Below, in pieces: positions 54,040-61,870 of a DNA stretch of 64,000 nt (within the stretch, counting starts at the first letter, position 1; every line of letters begins with the position of its first letter). The DNA is from an uncultured Sphingomonadaceae bacterium (GTDB taxonomy: Bacteria > Pseudomonadota > Alphaproteobacteria > Sphingomonadales > Sphingomonadaceae), in contig CANLQE010000004.1 of NCBI GenBank assembly GCA_947493215.1, forward strand, positions 62,001 through 126,000, in the 5' to 3' direction. The notes beneath the pieces were generated by a model. It saw only the letters and a list, made by a program, of their open reading frames with translations. It was not told the origin of the DNA and searched no databases. Position numbers and translations under genes: made by a program.

Positions 54040-54122
54040 TGTCTCATTAGGCTTTAAGACCTATGACCTACACTGTCTCATATATCTCGTCAATACCCTA
54101 ATGAGACAATTATTGTGTCTCA
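54040..54122. promoter_or_regulatory. Putative res-type site of the serine recombinase
   Basis: TGTCTCA occurs at 54040-54046, 54074-54080 and 54116-54122, and as TGAGACA at 54102-54108. TGTCTCATTAGG (54040-54051) and CCTAATGAGACA (54097-54108) are perfect 12-bp inverted complements. The half-sites resemble the TGTCYRNTA consensus of Tn3/gamma-delta resolvases. They span the recombinase promoter, as resolvase sites often do. Confidence 0.65.
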
Positions 54123-54281
54123 CCAACATGGACCGCATGGCTATACCTGTCCGAAACATCTAGGGCTGTGGCCTAAATGGGTTTTTGAAGTAAGGTCCAT
54201 CGGCGGACCAACTAAACGCTATGGCCACCATACATTGCTGCGGCAGCTTGCTATTCCGCACTATAGAGATAGATTGAGTTG

Positions 54282-55031
54282 ATGTCTCAGATTCAACTCG
54301 CTGCTCCTTCATTCCAGTCATTACATATAAAAATGCGCTTCGGCTCACAGGATTTATCAACCGGCACAGGTTTTGTGGTGCAGAGTGGAAGTGGTCCTTT
54401 GCTTGTGACAAACCGCCACAACGTAACTGGACGAAATCCGCATACTGGCCAGCCACTCTCAAAGACGGCCGGAGTACCTGACAACATTGTGATCATGCAT
54501 AATCAAAAGGGACGACTCGGTAATTGGATCAGCCGTGAAGAGCCTTTATTCGTGGCCGAAAATCAACCAAGGTGGCATGAGCATCCTCAAATGGGCGCGA
54601 AAGCCGACTTTGTGGCGTTGCCCCTATCCAATACTATCGATGTCGATTTCTACATGTATGACCCGTCACAGCCCGGGGCTGACATTCTGGTTGGCCCAGC
54701 GGACGTTTTGAGCGTGGTCGGTTTCCCGTTTGGCCTAACAGGTGGCGGAAGTCTTGCAATATGGGCTACCGGCTTCGTAGCCTCTGAACCGGATTTGCCG
54801 GATCAACCTACCTTCCTGATCGACTGTCGCAGCCGACAAGGTCAATCGGGATCGGCTGTGATCGCTCACCGTGGGGGTGGTATGGTCGCCATGGCCGGTG
54901 GCGGTAGTTCGGTATTCAGCGGCCCAGTTACGCGCTTTTTGGGAATCTACAGCGGTCGGATCAATGCCGAGTCCGATTTGGGTATTGTGTGGAAGGCCTC
55001 GGCAATCGCGGAACTGATCGCAGATGTATAG
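54282..55031 (+). CDS. Trypsin-like serine peptidase
   Basis: A 249-residue chymotrypsin-fold protease without an obvious signal peptide, so probably cytoplasmic. The catalytic triad can be read in order: His in LLVTNRHNVTG, Asp in KADFVALPL and Ser in DCRSRQGQSGSAVIAH. The N-terminus has GTGFVVQSGSGPLLVTNRHN, the usual first barrel. Trypsin-like peptidases occur as effectors or regulators in some mobile and defence loci. It is transcribed rightwards, opposite to the recombinase, from beyond the res-like site. No clear target or partner is nearby. Confidence 0.85.
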   Translation: MSQIQLAAPSFQSLHIKMRFGSQDLSTGTGFVVQSGSGPLLVTNRHNVTGRNPHTGQPLSKTAGVPDNIVIMHNQKGRLGNWISREEPLFVAENQPRWHEHPQMGAKADFVALPLSNTIDVDFYMYDPSQPGADILVGPADVLSVVGFPFGLTGGGSLAIWATGFVASEPDLPDQPTFLIDCRSRQGQSGSAVIAHRGGGMVAMAGGGSSVFSGPVTRFLGIYSGRINAESDLGIVWKASAIAELIADV

Positions 55032-55563
55032 CGTTTCGTACATCTGCCCGTAAGTTCAACTAACACACTCTGTGTGCTCCTCCCGCCCGTTGAAACCTCA
55101 GAAAATAGCAGGCATGCCGTTGTATTAAAACAAGCTAGTCGATAGGCCCCTCAAGGGCCTCGTTAGCCGCCTATCCTCATCGCTAAATGAAACACTAAGT
55201 AAATAATGACCGCCCGAGTGGTGGCGAATGTCTAGCGGAGCCTGCCCCTAACGTACCCAGTATTCCACAGGAGCCTCAAGCTGTCTGCGGCCGCACAAGA
55301 CCGCTTCGTTTATGCCTTATCGATATGTATTTGTTCTCAAAGCCTTCGCGGCCTTTGGGTCCCTTAGCGGGTCCCCTATTCGTCTGCCGATGGGACCTGT
55401 CAGAAATCGACCCAGCACAGTTCAAAATTGGCTGGTTCGCTGAGTTGATGGAGATTTTGGTCCGAGCTTGAGTAACAAGCAATGATATTATGGTGAATTT
55501 GAGTACCCGATTATTTTCATCAGTCTAGCAGCTAATCTAGCCATTAGAGGGGCTTTGTCTGCA
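55032..55563. other. Gene-poor stretch inside the island
   Basis: About 530 bases with no convincing gene. A small hairpin (AGGCCC at 55144-55149, GGGCCT at 55155-55160) lies about 110 nt after the protease gene and lacks a U-tract. Further on are Gly/Cys-codon-rich fragments and short direct repeats of GGGTCCC around 55355-55375. It may be decayed sequence or carry regulatory RNA that I cannot identify. Confidence 0.4.
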
Positions 55564-55896
55564 TCAACTTGAAATCATCATGGCTGCAATAACTCCCAAA
55601 ACAATTGGCGCACCGAACAGAAGCGTCTTCTGCTTCCGTGATAAGCTGATTTTGTTTTTGAAGGCTTCAATATTGAAACGGACAGTTGGATGGATTTGTT
55701 CGTACCTCTCTTTTTTCTTCTGCTTGTCATAGTCCTCCGATGTCATGCCGCATTTATCTAGCATCCACTTATCCAAATGAGGTGTCGGTGTTCGGGGGGA
55801 ATTCCTCAGGGGGCCATCATGGCCTCCGGGTGTAAAGCGATCCCAGATCATCCCTATGATGGCTAAGCCTATCAGACCTGTTATCATGTATATCAT
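55564..55896 (-). CDS. Small hypothetical membrane protein at the right end of the island
   Basis: A 110-residue protein, family not recognised. The N-terminus is one membrane helix (MIYMITGLIGLAIIGMIWDR). The middle is polar, with KQKKKERYEQIHPTVRFNIE. The C-terminus is a second helix (LLFGAPIVLGVIAAMMISS). This leaves a cytoplasmic or periplasmic loop of about 65 residues. Start ATG 55896 is chosen; a longer open frame upstream would run across the right attachment site, so that part is unlikely to be coding. It is the last gene before the island end and points inward. Confidence 0.6.
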   Translation of the reverse strand: MIYMITGLIGLAIIGMIWDRFTPGGHDGPLRNSPRTPTPHLDKWMLDKCGMTSEDYDKQKKKERYEQIHPTVRFNIEAFKNKISLSRKQKTLLFGAPIVLGVIAAMMISS

Positions 55897-55941
55897 TTCG
55901 TGCTTTCTGTCGGTTCCCCAAGTTGTTCTCTGCTTGAATAG

Positions 55942-55962
55942 GGTACAAAAGTAAGGTACAAG
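55942..55962 (+). promoter_or_regulatory. Right arm-type integrase site pair (GGTACAA motifs)
   Basis: GGTACAAAAG at 55942-55951 and GGTACAAG at 55955-55962 repeat the two words found at the left end, in the reverse order but the same orientation. They lie about 60-80 nt inside the right attachment core. Binding by the integrase or a directionality factor is inferred. Confidence 0.5.
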
Positions 55963-56023
55963 TAAGACAGATTTAATGTTAATAAATGTTGAAAAACAAG
56001 GGTTTATTTCAAGGCGGGGCCAA

Positions 56024-56039
56024 TCCTCTTCTGGCACCA
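56024..56039 (+). repeat. Right attachment core (attR)
   Basis: TCCTCTTCTGGCACCA copies the tRNA-Leu 3' end apart from one missing G. It marks the likely right boundary of the island. The next chromosomal gene (a GST) starts at 56226. The gap 55897-56225 otherwise shows only a diverged copy (about 56131-56160) of the palindromic repeat family seen near the P450 gene. Confidence 0.75.
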
Positions 56040-56225
56040 TTTTTCCTCATAAGCTCACATACGACCACGCTGTCGCGCTTGGCTATCCCCTACGCCCCGC
56101 CTTTCCTGCCCTTCTCAGTATAACGCGACTGCCCGCTGTGCGCGAAAAAGCGGACATTAATACTGTCGGACCGGTCGAATATAGCTTATCGGACACGGAC
56201 AGCGTTTGTTTACAATGGGAACCCG

Positions 56226-56987
56226 ATGACAAATATAAAATTATATGGCTATTCAACCAGCCCATTTGTGCGGAAGGTCGCGGCCTGTCTTTATTATAAG
56301 AAACTGACGTTCGAACATATCCCCGTCAATCCCGCAAATCCCAAAGAAACCATTGGATTCACAGGTGCAAACCAAGTTCCGGTTTTGATGATTGGTGACG
56401 AATGGAAGGTGGATTCGACGCCGATTGCGCTATGGCTGGATGATCGTTTTCCGCATCGCCCGTTGCTGCCTGAAAACCAAGAGATGCGGACAAAGATTCT
56501 CAATATTGATCGCTGGCTGAATGAAAGTTTTCTGCCCTCCGGTTTCCGAGGCGCCGTTGATGGCAAGAATAATCTTGCTTTCAAATTTATGGGCTGGCGT
56601 CTTGCCGCAATTGTCAGTGCCCATACTCCGCTTCCCGAAAATATCCGCAATCAATGGCCCGACTTGCTGCGCAAAGCGCCGTTTATTCTTGAAATGGTCG
56701 AACAATTGGACCGTGATGAAAGCCTGTCGGACATGCAAATGCGTTTGGGTATGGAAATGATCAAGCATCTGGGAAACGGCCCCTTCTTTGGCGAGTCCGA
56801 TAGCCCCACTTTGGTCGACTTTGCCTTGTTCCAGCAACTCGTCTTTCCTTACATGGCAGGTTTAACTGATAAGATGCAGATAGACGCCGTTCCGCCGCTA
56901 AAAGCATGGAGCCGCAATGTCGCAAAACATCTTCCCAAAAACCCTGTTCTGATACCGGATAGTTTTGTCGTAGCCTATTTGGATTAG
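56226..56987 (+). CDS. Glutathione S-transferase-like protein
   Basis: A 253-residue protein with a GST-type N-terminal thioredoxin domain: IKLYGYSTSPFVRKVAACLY, the cis-Pro segment NQVPVLMIGDEW and DSTPIALWLDDRFP (the usual ES/DS motif). The C-terminal helical domain is longer than usual and includes SPTLVDFALFQQLVFPYM. The SPFVRKV start is like GST families that lack a classic catalytic serine and act as glutathione-dependent detoxification or maleylacetoacetate isomerase-type enzymes. It is the first gene right of the island and probably belongs to the ancestral chromosome together with the GST left of tRNA-Leu. Confidence 0.88.
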   Translation: MTNIKLYGYSTSPFVRKVAACLYYKKLTFEHIPVNPANPKETIGFTGANQVPVLMIGDEWKVDSTPIALWLDDRFPHRPLLPENQEMRTKILNIDRWLNESFLPSGFRGAVDGKNNLAFKFMGWRLAAIVSAHTPLPENIRNQWPDLLRKAPFILEMVEQLDRDESLSDMQMRLGMEMIKHLGNGPFFGESDSPTLVDFALFQQLVFPYMAGLTDKMQIDAVPPLKAWSRNVAKHLPKNPVLIPDSFVVAYLD

Positions 56988-57052
56988 GAGAGCTGCGTCC
57001 TAACGACCGGCCAAACGACCGACGCACCTTGCTATTTTGGCCTCATTATATA

Positions 57053-57068
57053 TGATGTTATATCATCA
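57053..57068. promoter_or_regulatory. Operator-like palindrome upstream of exbD
   Basis: TGATGTTATATCATCA matches its own reverse complement at 14 of 16 positions. It lies in an AT-rich stretch 41 nt before the ExbD start codon. The shape recalls metal-regulator boxes (Zur/Fur-type), with a TGTTATA half, but the regulator cannot be named from the sequence. Confidence 0.5.
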
Positions 57069-57109
57069 CACATAATATCTGGAGTATATCGCCAAAACAG
57101 GAGAGAAAA

Positions 57110-57577
57110 ATGCCAACATATAGACCAACGTTTAAGCCAATGTTCCGCCAGCATGGTATCGGCTTGTCTCATAGCCAGCCAATGTCGCAGCTTAATATTA
57201 CGCCGCTTATTGACGTGCTTCTGGTTCTGTTGGTCATGATGATGCTCTCTATCCCTATCGCCACGCACAAGGTTGAGGTCGCGCTGCCGCCCCCTGGAGC
57301 TGGATCGGGCGAACCGCCCAAGGTCAACATGTTACGCATCAACAATGCTGGCCAAACCCTCTGGAATGGCGAAGCAGTGACCGAGCCAAAGCTGAAATCG
57401 CTGCTTGCTGTGATGGCCAAGGACCCTGACCTGCCACAGTTACACATGCAAACAGATGGCAATGCCCGTTATGAAATATTCGACCACATGATTGCCACCG
57501 TGAAACGCTCTGGTGTTCAGGCCATCGGTTTTGTGGGTAACAAGCAATTTGCCAATTGGGATGGCGCCCCGAATTGA
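57110..57577 (+). CDS. exbD: ExbD/TolR family biopolymer transport protein
   Basis: A 155-residue ExbD-type protein. A short cytoplasmic N-terminus precedes one membrane helix, LNITPLIDVLLVLLVMMML, with the proton-relay Asp in LIDV. The periplasmic domain (LPQLHMQTDGNARYEIFDHM) follows. ExbD works with ExbB and TonB to energise outer-membrane transport. No exbB or tonB gene is next to it, so it is an orphan subunit here and may serve a complex encoded elsewhere. The start has GGAGAG just upstream. A palindromic operator-like site precedes it. Confidence 0.9.
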   Translation: MPTYRPTFKPMFRQHGIGLSHSQPMSQLNITPLIDVLLVLLVMMMLSIPIATHKVEVALPPPGAGSGEPPKVNMLRINNAGQTLWNGEAVTEPKLKSLLAVMAKDPDLPQLHMQTDGNARYEIFDHMIATVKRSGVQAIGFVGNKQFANWDGAPN

Positions 57578-57622
57578 CTCCCCTGCTCCGGGCTGACAGA
57601 TTGGAATCCTATTGGGGAGACT

Positions 57623-58282
57623 ATGATGATTGGCCCGGAGCTTTTCGACTTTCTGCGGGAGTTGGAGCAGAATAATAACCGCGAGTGGTTCAAGGCGCGC
57701 AAGAAGCGCTATGAGGCCGAAGTTGTTGATCCGGTTACAGATTTCATCGCCAATATGGTGCCCCGGGTCGCCGCCATTAGCCCCCATATAACCGTTGATC
57801 CGCGCCCCAATGGCGGCAGCCGCTTTCGCATTTATCGCGACACGCGTTTTTCAAAAGACAAGAGCCCCTATAAAACCCATGTCGGGTGCCAGTTCCGCCA
57901 TGCCGCGGGAAAGGACGCCCATGCACCGGGATTTTACGTCCATCTTGGCCCCGGCGAAGTCTTTTTCGGTGGGGGCGTTTGGGGGCCGCAGGGAGAGGCC
58001 TTGCGCAATATCCGTCAACGCATTGTCGACAAGTCCGCGCGCTGGGAAGAGGTTGTCGAAAGCATCGACTTGCGCGGAGATCAATTGGTGCGTGCGCCCA
58101 AGGGTTTCGACGCCGATCATCCGCTCATTGATGACCTGCGCCGCAAGAGTTTTTTCAGCTTTCAGGACGCGGACGAAAAGCTCGCAACATCGGCAAATTT
58201 TGAAGATGCCGTAGAAGCGCAATTTGAAAAAGTCGCGCCGCTCATGGGTTTTATTGCCGATGCTTTGGGTGTCGAGTTTTAA
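57623..58282 (+). CDS. DUF2461 domain-containing protein
   Basis: A 219-residue protein of the DUF2461 family (TIGR02453). LFDFLRELEQNNNREWFKAR opens it, with GGSRFRIYRDTRFSKDKSPY and KTHVGCQFRH as the characteristic middle. GFYVHLGPGEVFFGGGVWGP then leads to a helical C-terminus. The function of the family is unknown. There are two ATGs in a row; GGAG spacing favours the second (57626) slightly. It follows exbD by about 45 nt in the same direction and converges with an SDR gene. Confidence 0.9.
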   Translation: MMIGPELFDFLRELEQNNNREWFKARKKRYEAEVVDPVTDFIANMVPRVAAISPHITVDPRPNGGSRFRIYRDTRFSKDKSPYKTHVGCQFRHAAGKDAHAPGFYVHLGPGEVFFGGGVWGPQGEALRNIRQRIVDKSARWEEVVESIDLRGDQLVRAPKGFDADHPLIDDLRRKSFFSFQDADEKLATSANFEDAVEAQFEKVAPLMGFIADALGVEF

Positions 58283-58294
58283 CGCTCCCCCGCC

Positions 58295-59050
58295 CTAGAT
58301 ACTCAACCCGCCATCCACAGCGAAAGCGGCACCGGTGGCAAACTTACTCTCATCAGAAGCCAGATAGACCAGCAAATGCGCAATATCGTCGGGCTCGCCC
58401 ATATGCCCAACCGGCTGAGCGAGCGCAAAAGACTCTTTAGTCGCAGCCGGATCAGGGGTGCCATCGATCACGCTTTGAACATTGGGTGTCATGATGGTTC
58501 CGGGCAAAACCGCATTGACCCGCACGCCATTTTTCTCCCTCGCGCAGTAAAGCGCGATGGATTTCGTCAGCATCGGGATCGCTGCTTTTGCAGAATTATA
58601 GGCGACGAGAGCCGCGCTCGCGTTGATCGCGGCGGCGGACGAGAAATTGATCATCGAACCGCCGGTCTTGCTCATTAAATCCATCGCGGATTTGCAGCCG
58701 AGAAAAATGGAATCAACGTCCACAGTGTAACAGCGTTTGAAATCTTCGTAGCTGACATCGGCAATGGAACCGAAAACCGTAACAGCAGCGTTGTTGATCA
58801 AAACATCCAGCCGGCCATATTGTGCTTCCATATACGCGATCACCTCGATCCAGCGATCAGGATGCGTCACGTCCTGTTCGAGAAATTCGACATTGTCGCC
58901 GAGTTCCCGAGCCGTCTTTTCGCCCGCCGCTACATTATGATCGGTGATGACGATGCGCGCGCCTTCTTCCACCAAACGGGTAGCCGCAGCCTTGCCCAAT
59001 CCCATTGCGCCGCCCGTCAGTAAAATAACTTTGTCCTGCACGCGCCCCAT
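58295..59050 (-). CDS. Short-chain dehydrogenase/reductase (SDR)
   Basis: A 251-residue classical SDR. The NAD(P)-binding TGGAMGLGKAAATRLVEEGA, the structural NNAAV, the catalytic Ser in INFSSAAAINAS and YNSAK (Tyr/Lys) are present in order, with the C-terminal SDESKFATGAAFAVDGGLSI. An Asp after the second strand (ITDHN) suggests NAD(H) use. It probably oxidises a hydroxyl or reduces a ketone of an unknown metabolite. It is transcribed divergently from the molybdopterin oxidoreductase gene, with about 160 nt between them, so they may share regulation. Confidence 0.93.
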   Translation of the reverse strand: MGRVQDKVILLTGGAMGLGKAAATRLVEEGARIVITDHNVAAGEKTARELGDNVEFLEQDVTHPDRWIEVIAYMEAQYGRLDVLINNAAVTVFGSIADVSYEDFKRCYTVDVDSIFLGCKSAMDLMSKTGGSMINFSSAAAINASAALVAYNSAKAAIPMLTKSIALYCAREKNGVRVNAVLPGTIMTPNVQSVIDGTPDPAATKESFALAQPVGHMGEPDDIAHLLVYLASDESKFATGAAFAVDGGLSI

Positions 59051-59208
59051 GTTTCATCTCCTTGTTGATCGCTGTGGAATATGGTGTGATCATATTGATC
59101 GGACGATTGCAATGAGCAGAATAGATATTGGCACCGGCGTCCTGCACAGTTTTGCCAGTCGCGCTGTTTGCTCCCGCTGATATTGATATGGCAATTAGGA
59201 GAGAAATT

Positions 59209-61347
59209 GTGGCTGTTGAAACCAAACGAAGCTTTTGCCGATTCTGTCATGCCAGCTGCGCGATGCTGGTGGATGTCGAAGACAATAAGATCAAAGCGGT
59301 GCGCGGGGACAAGGAAGATCATCTGTTCAACGGCTATACCTGCATCAAGGGTCGCCAGCTGACCGATATGCACAATTTGCCCGACCGGATGATCACCAGC
59401 AAGCTCCGCCAGCCTGACGGCACGTTCAAGGATATCTCGACCGCTGACGCGCTCGCACTAGCAGGCGCGCAGATGAAAAAGATGGTCGAGGAACACGGCC
59501 CCCACAGCGTCGCGGTTTATTGCGGCACCAATGCGTTTCAAAACAGCGCGGTGCTTGGTACGTCTTATGCCTTTGCGCAGGGTATCGGCTCGCGCAACTG
59601 GTATACCAGCGTCACCGTCGATCAGCCCGCGAAGGTTTTTACTACCGCGCGTTATGGGATGTGGATGGGGGGCGGCAATGCCTTCACTGATTCTGATGTC
59701 GCGATGTTTGTCGGCAATAACCCGATTGTATCGCATTATTCCGGCGGCATGCCGACGTCCTCGCCTTCACGCGGCCTGCAGGACGCCCAGAAACGCGGCC
59801 TCAAGTTAATCGTTGCCGATCCGCGTGTCAGTGACATGGCCAAACGGGCCGACGTTCATCTGCCCGTAAAACCGGGCGAAGATCCTGCTCTGCTCGCTGG
59901 CATGCTCAATGTGATTTTTGAAGAAAAGCTGTTCGATCAAAATTTCGTCGCCGCCCATGTCGATGGCGTGGAAGAACTGGAAGCGGCCGTCAAATCAATG
60001 ACGCCCGACGTTGCCGCCAAACGCGCTGGGGTCGACAAAGACGAGCTGATCAAGGCTGCGCGCATGTTCGCAGGCGCCAATAAAGGCCGTGTTGTAACCG
60101 GCACGGGTCCGGAAATGGCGGGCAATGGCACGCTGACCGAGTATCTGGTCGCGTCGCTTAACATATTGTGCGCGCGCTTCAATCAGGAAGGCGAAAAAGT
60201 TTCCGCTCCGATGGTTTTCAATCCAGTCAGTGGCGCACCCAAAAAAGCGCAGGTCGCACCGCCCGTTCCAATGTTTGGTGAAGGTTTTGAGAAAAGCCGG
60301 ATCCGCGGTCTTGGTGTGTTGGGCAAAGAGATGCCATGTAACGTGCTGGCTGACGAGATTTTGACGCCGGGAGAAGGCCAGATCAAGGCGCTGATCTCCA
60401 TCGGTGGCAATCCCGAAATTGCTTTCCCCGACCAACATAAGGTCCGCCGTGCGCTCGAAGAATGCGAACTCTTCATTCAGGTCGACCCGTGGATGTCGGC
60501 CAGTGCCAAGCGCGCGGATATGATCCTGGCACCCAGCATGTGTCTGGAACGCGAAGACATTAACAACGTCTCTGATGCCTTCACCGAGGAAGCCTATGCC
60601 CATTATACCGAGGCGATGGTTCCGCCACCCGGCGACACGATGGACGAATATGAAATGCTCTGGTGGCTTGCCAAACATATGGGTATCGAAATGAACTATC
60701 CCGGCGGTTCCGTATCGATGGATGAATGCCCAGACAAAGCGACAGTGCTTGATCTGATATCCGAAGGCTCCCTGCTGAAACCGAGCAAGGCCAAGGCCGA
60801 TGCTTTGGCGTTGGATCGCAAAGGCGCGGCCATCACCTATGACGAGTTACACCCGGTCGTCGGCCCCGCCGACCCGGATAGCGAAAACCGCTTCAACCTG
60901 AACGCAGGCGCTATGCCAAGCGAGTTGATTGACTATGCCATCAATGACCCGTTGAAAGACGGCTTTGACTTCCGCCTGATATCCCGCCGGTCCAAGCACC
61001 GTTACAACAGCAACGGTCACCCCTTCCCCAAACTGGTCGAAAAAATGCCAACCAATCCGGCCTTTATCAATCCCGATGACATGGCCAAGGCGGGCATCGA
61101 TGATGGCGCCATTATCGAAATCACCTCTCCCACTGCATCGATTTTCGGCATGGCCAAGGCGGATGAAAAAGTCCGCCCCGGTGTAATCTCAATGAGCCAC
61201 GCCTTTGGCGATAGCGAGGCGGGCAAGGATGATGTGATGACCAAGGGTGGATCGACCAACCGGTTGATTGTCGACAATGACCATCTTGATCCGATTACCG
61301 GTCAGGCGGTGCAAAGCGCAATCCCCGTGCGGGTGAGTGCAGCCTAG
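59209..61347 (+). CDS. Molybdopterin-dependent oxidoreductase (DMSO-reductase superfamily)
   Basis: A 712-residue catalytic subunit. The [4Fe-4S] site is CRFCHASC (C-x2-C-x3-C), with the fourth cysteine in NGYTCIKGRQL. Molybdopterin domains are visible at VAMFVGNNPIVSHYSGGMPT, LKLIVADPRVSD, KALISIGGNPEIAFPD and the C-terminal RSKHRYNSNGHP. The start is GTG 59209 with GGAG 8 nt upstream. No twin-arginine signal is seen, so it is probably cytoplasmic. The substrate is unknown (formate, nitrate and others are possible). No electron-transfer subunit or cofactor-synthesis gene is nearby, so the partner must be encoded elsewhere. Divergent from an SDR gene. Confidence 0.9.
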   Translation: MAVETKRSFCRFCHASCAMLVDVEDNKIKAVRGDKEDHLFNGYTCIKGRQLTDMHNLPDRMITSKLRQPDGTFKDISTADALALAGAQMKKMVEEHGPHSVAVYCGTNAFQNSAVLGTSYAFAQGIGSRNWYTSVTVDQPAKVFTTARYGMWMGGGNAFTDSDVAMFVGNNPIVSHYSGGMPTSSPSRGLQDAQKRGLKLIVADPRVSDMAKRADVHLPVKPGEDPALLAGMLNVIFEEKLFDQNFVAAHVDGVEELEAAVKSMTPDVAAKRAGVDKDELIKAARMFAGANKGRVVTGTGPEMAGNGTLTEYLVASLNILCARFNQEGEKVSAPMVFNPVSGAPKKAQVAPPVPMFGEGFEKSRIRGLGVLGKEMPCNVLADEILTPGEGQIKALISIGGNPEIAFPDQHKVRRALEECELFIQVDPWMSASAKRADMILAPSMCLEREDINNVSDAFTEEAYAHYTEAMVPPPGDTMDEYEMLWWLAKHMGIEMNYPGGSVSMDECPDKATVLDLISEGSLLKPSKAKADALALDRKGAAITYDELHPVVGPADPDSENRFNLNAGAMPSELIDYAINDPLKDGFDFRLISRRSKHRYNSNGHPFPKLVEKMPTNPAFINPDDMAKAGIDDGAIIEITSPTASIFGMAKADEKVRPGVISMSHAFGDSEAGKDDVMTKGGSTNRLIVDNDHLDPITGQAVQSAIPVRVSAA

Positions 61348-61870
61348 CGCTGTCAGAGTTTGCGAAACCAGCTTGAGGTGGCGCCATCGGCTGTGTCCCC
61401 AAAACGGACATTGGTTTATGCTCTAATTCCATTCGACTGACTTGCTTCTCTAGCCCCGGGAATCCAGCTTTGAGGCGTAATATGTTGACTTTATGGTAAG
61501 CTAAAGCAACCAATTTTCTTTGGAAATAGAGGCCTTTGTGACGTCTTTCGCTGGATCCCGAGTCTCTCGCCAGCATGGATCATTTTAAAGCGCATGGTCG
61601 CACGTATGTGCAGCCTAGTCCGTAACGGTTCGTCGCACGCTGCACTCCGATTATCCGCAGAACCGGTGGTGATACCGGTTGTGTTCATGCGCCAGAAAGG
61701 ATGACCTGACCACTCAGGGGATCGATATGTTCATGCGCGGCTTCGATGCCGCCTCATATTGTGGCGGGGGTTGAGGGGAACCCAACAGATGCAACGGCCA
61801 TCACGGGTCCGGTCGGATGAAACGCGACAAATACGCGGGGGCAAACGTTATTGTTTGAAGGAGAAATATA
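61348..61870. other. Intergenic stretch before the OmpA-family gene
   Basis: About 520 bases. Frames on the minus strand are shadows with no ribosome site. I see no strong hairpin or tRNA. A GGAG stands 6-9 nt before the start of the next gene, so its promoter and leader are at the right end. Confidence 0.4.

Larger units (their letters stand above)
45063..56039. mobile_element. Integrated genomic island in tRNA-Leu(CAG)
   Basis: An 11-kb segment bounded by the 3' end of tRNA-Leu and a 16-nt near-copy of it. A tyrosine integrase gene sits at the tRNA end. The cargo is unlike the flanking metabolic genes: nuclease-like proteins, a Panacea gene pair, a serine recombinase, a polymerase-like protein and a protease. 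By eye the base composition is AT-richer than the flanks. No conjugation, capsid or replication-initiation genes are visible, so it is an integrative island of unknown mobilisation. Confidence 0.85.

Noticed and set aside
55144-55160. Hairpin after the trypsin-like gene as terminator
   Set aside because: A 6-bp stem without a U-tract, more than 100 nt from the stop codon; evidence is too weak.
55897-56040. Upstream extension of the last island gene
   Set aside because: It would translate across the right attachment core and the arm-type sites; a start at 55896 gives a proper membrane-anchored N-terminus.
56131-56160. Possible fourth copy of the palindromic repeat
   Set aside because: It keeps only the AAAAAGCGGAC end and part of the other arm, so it is too diverged to list as a repeat copy.
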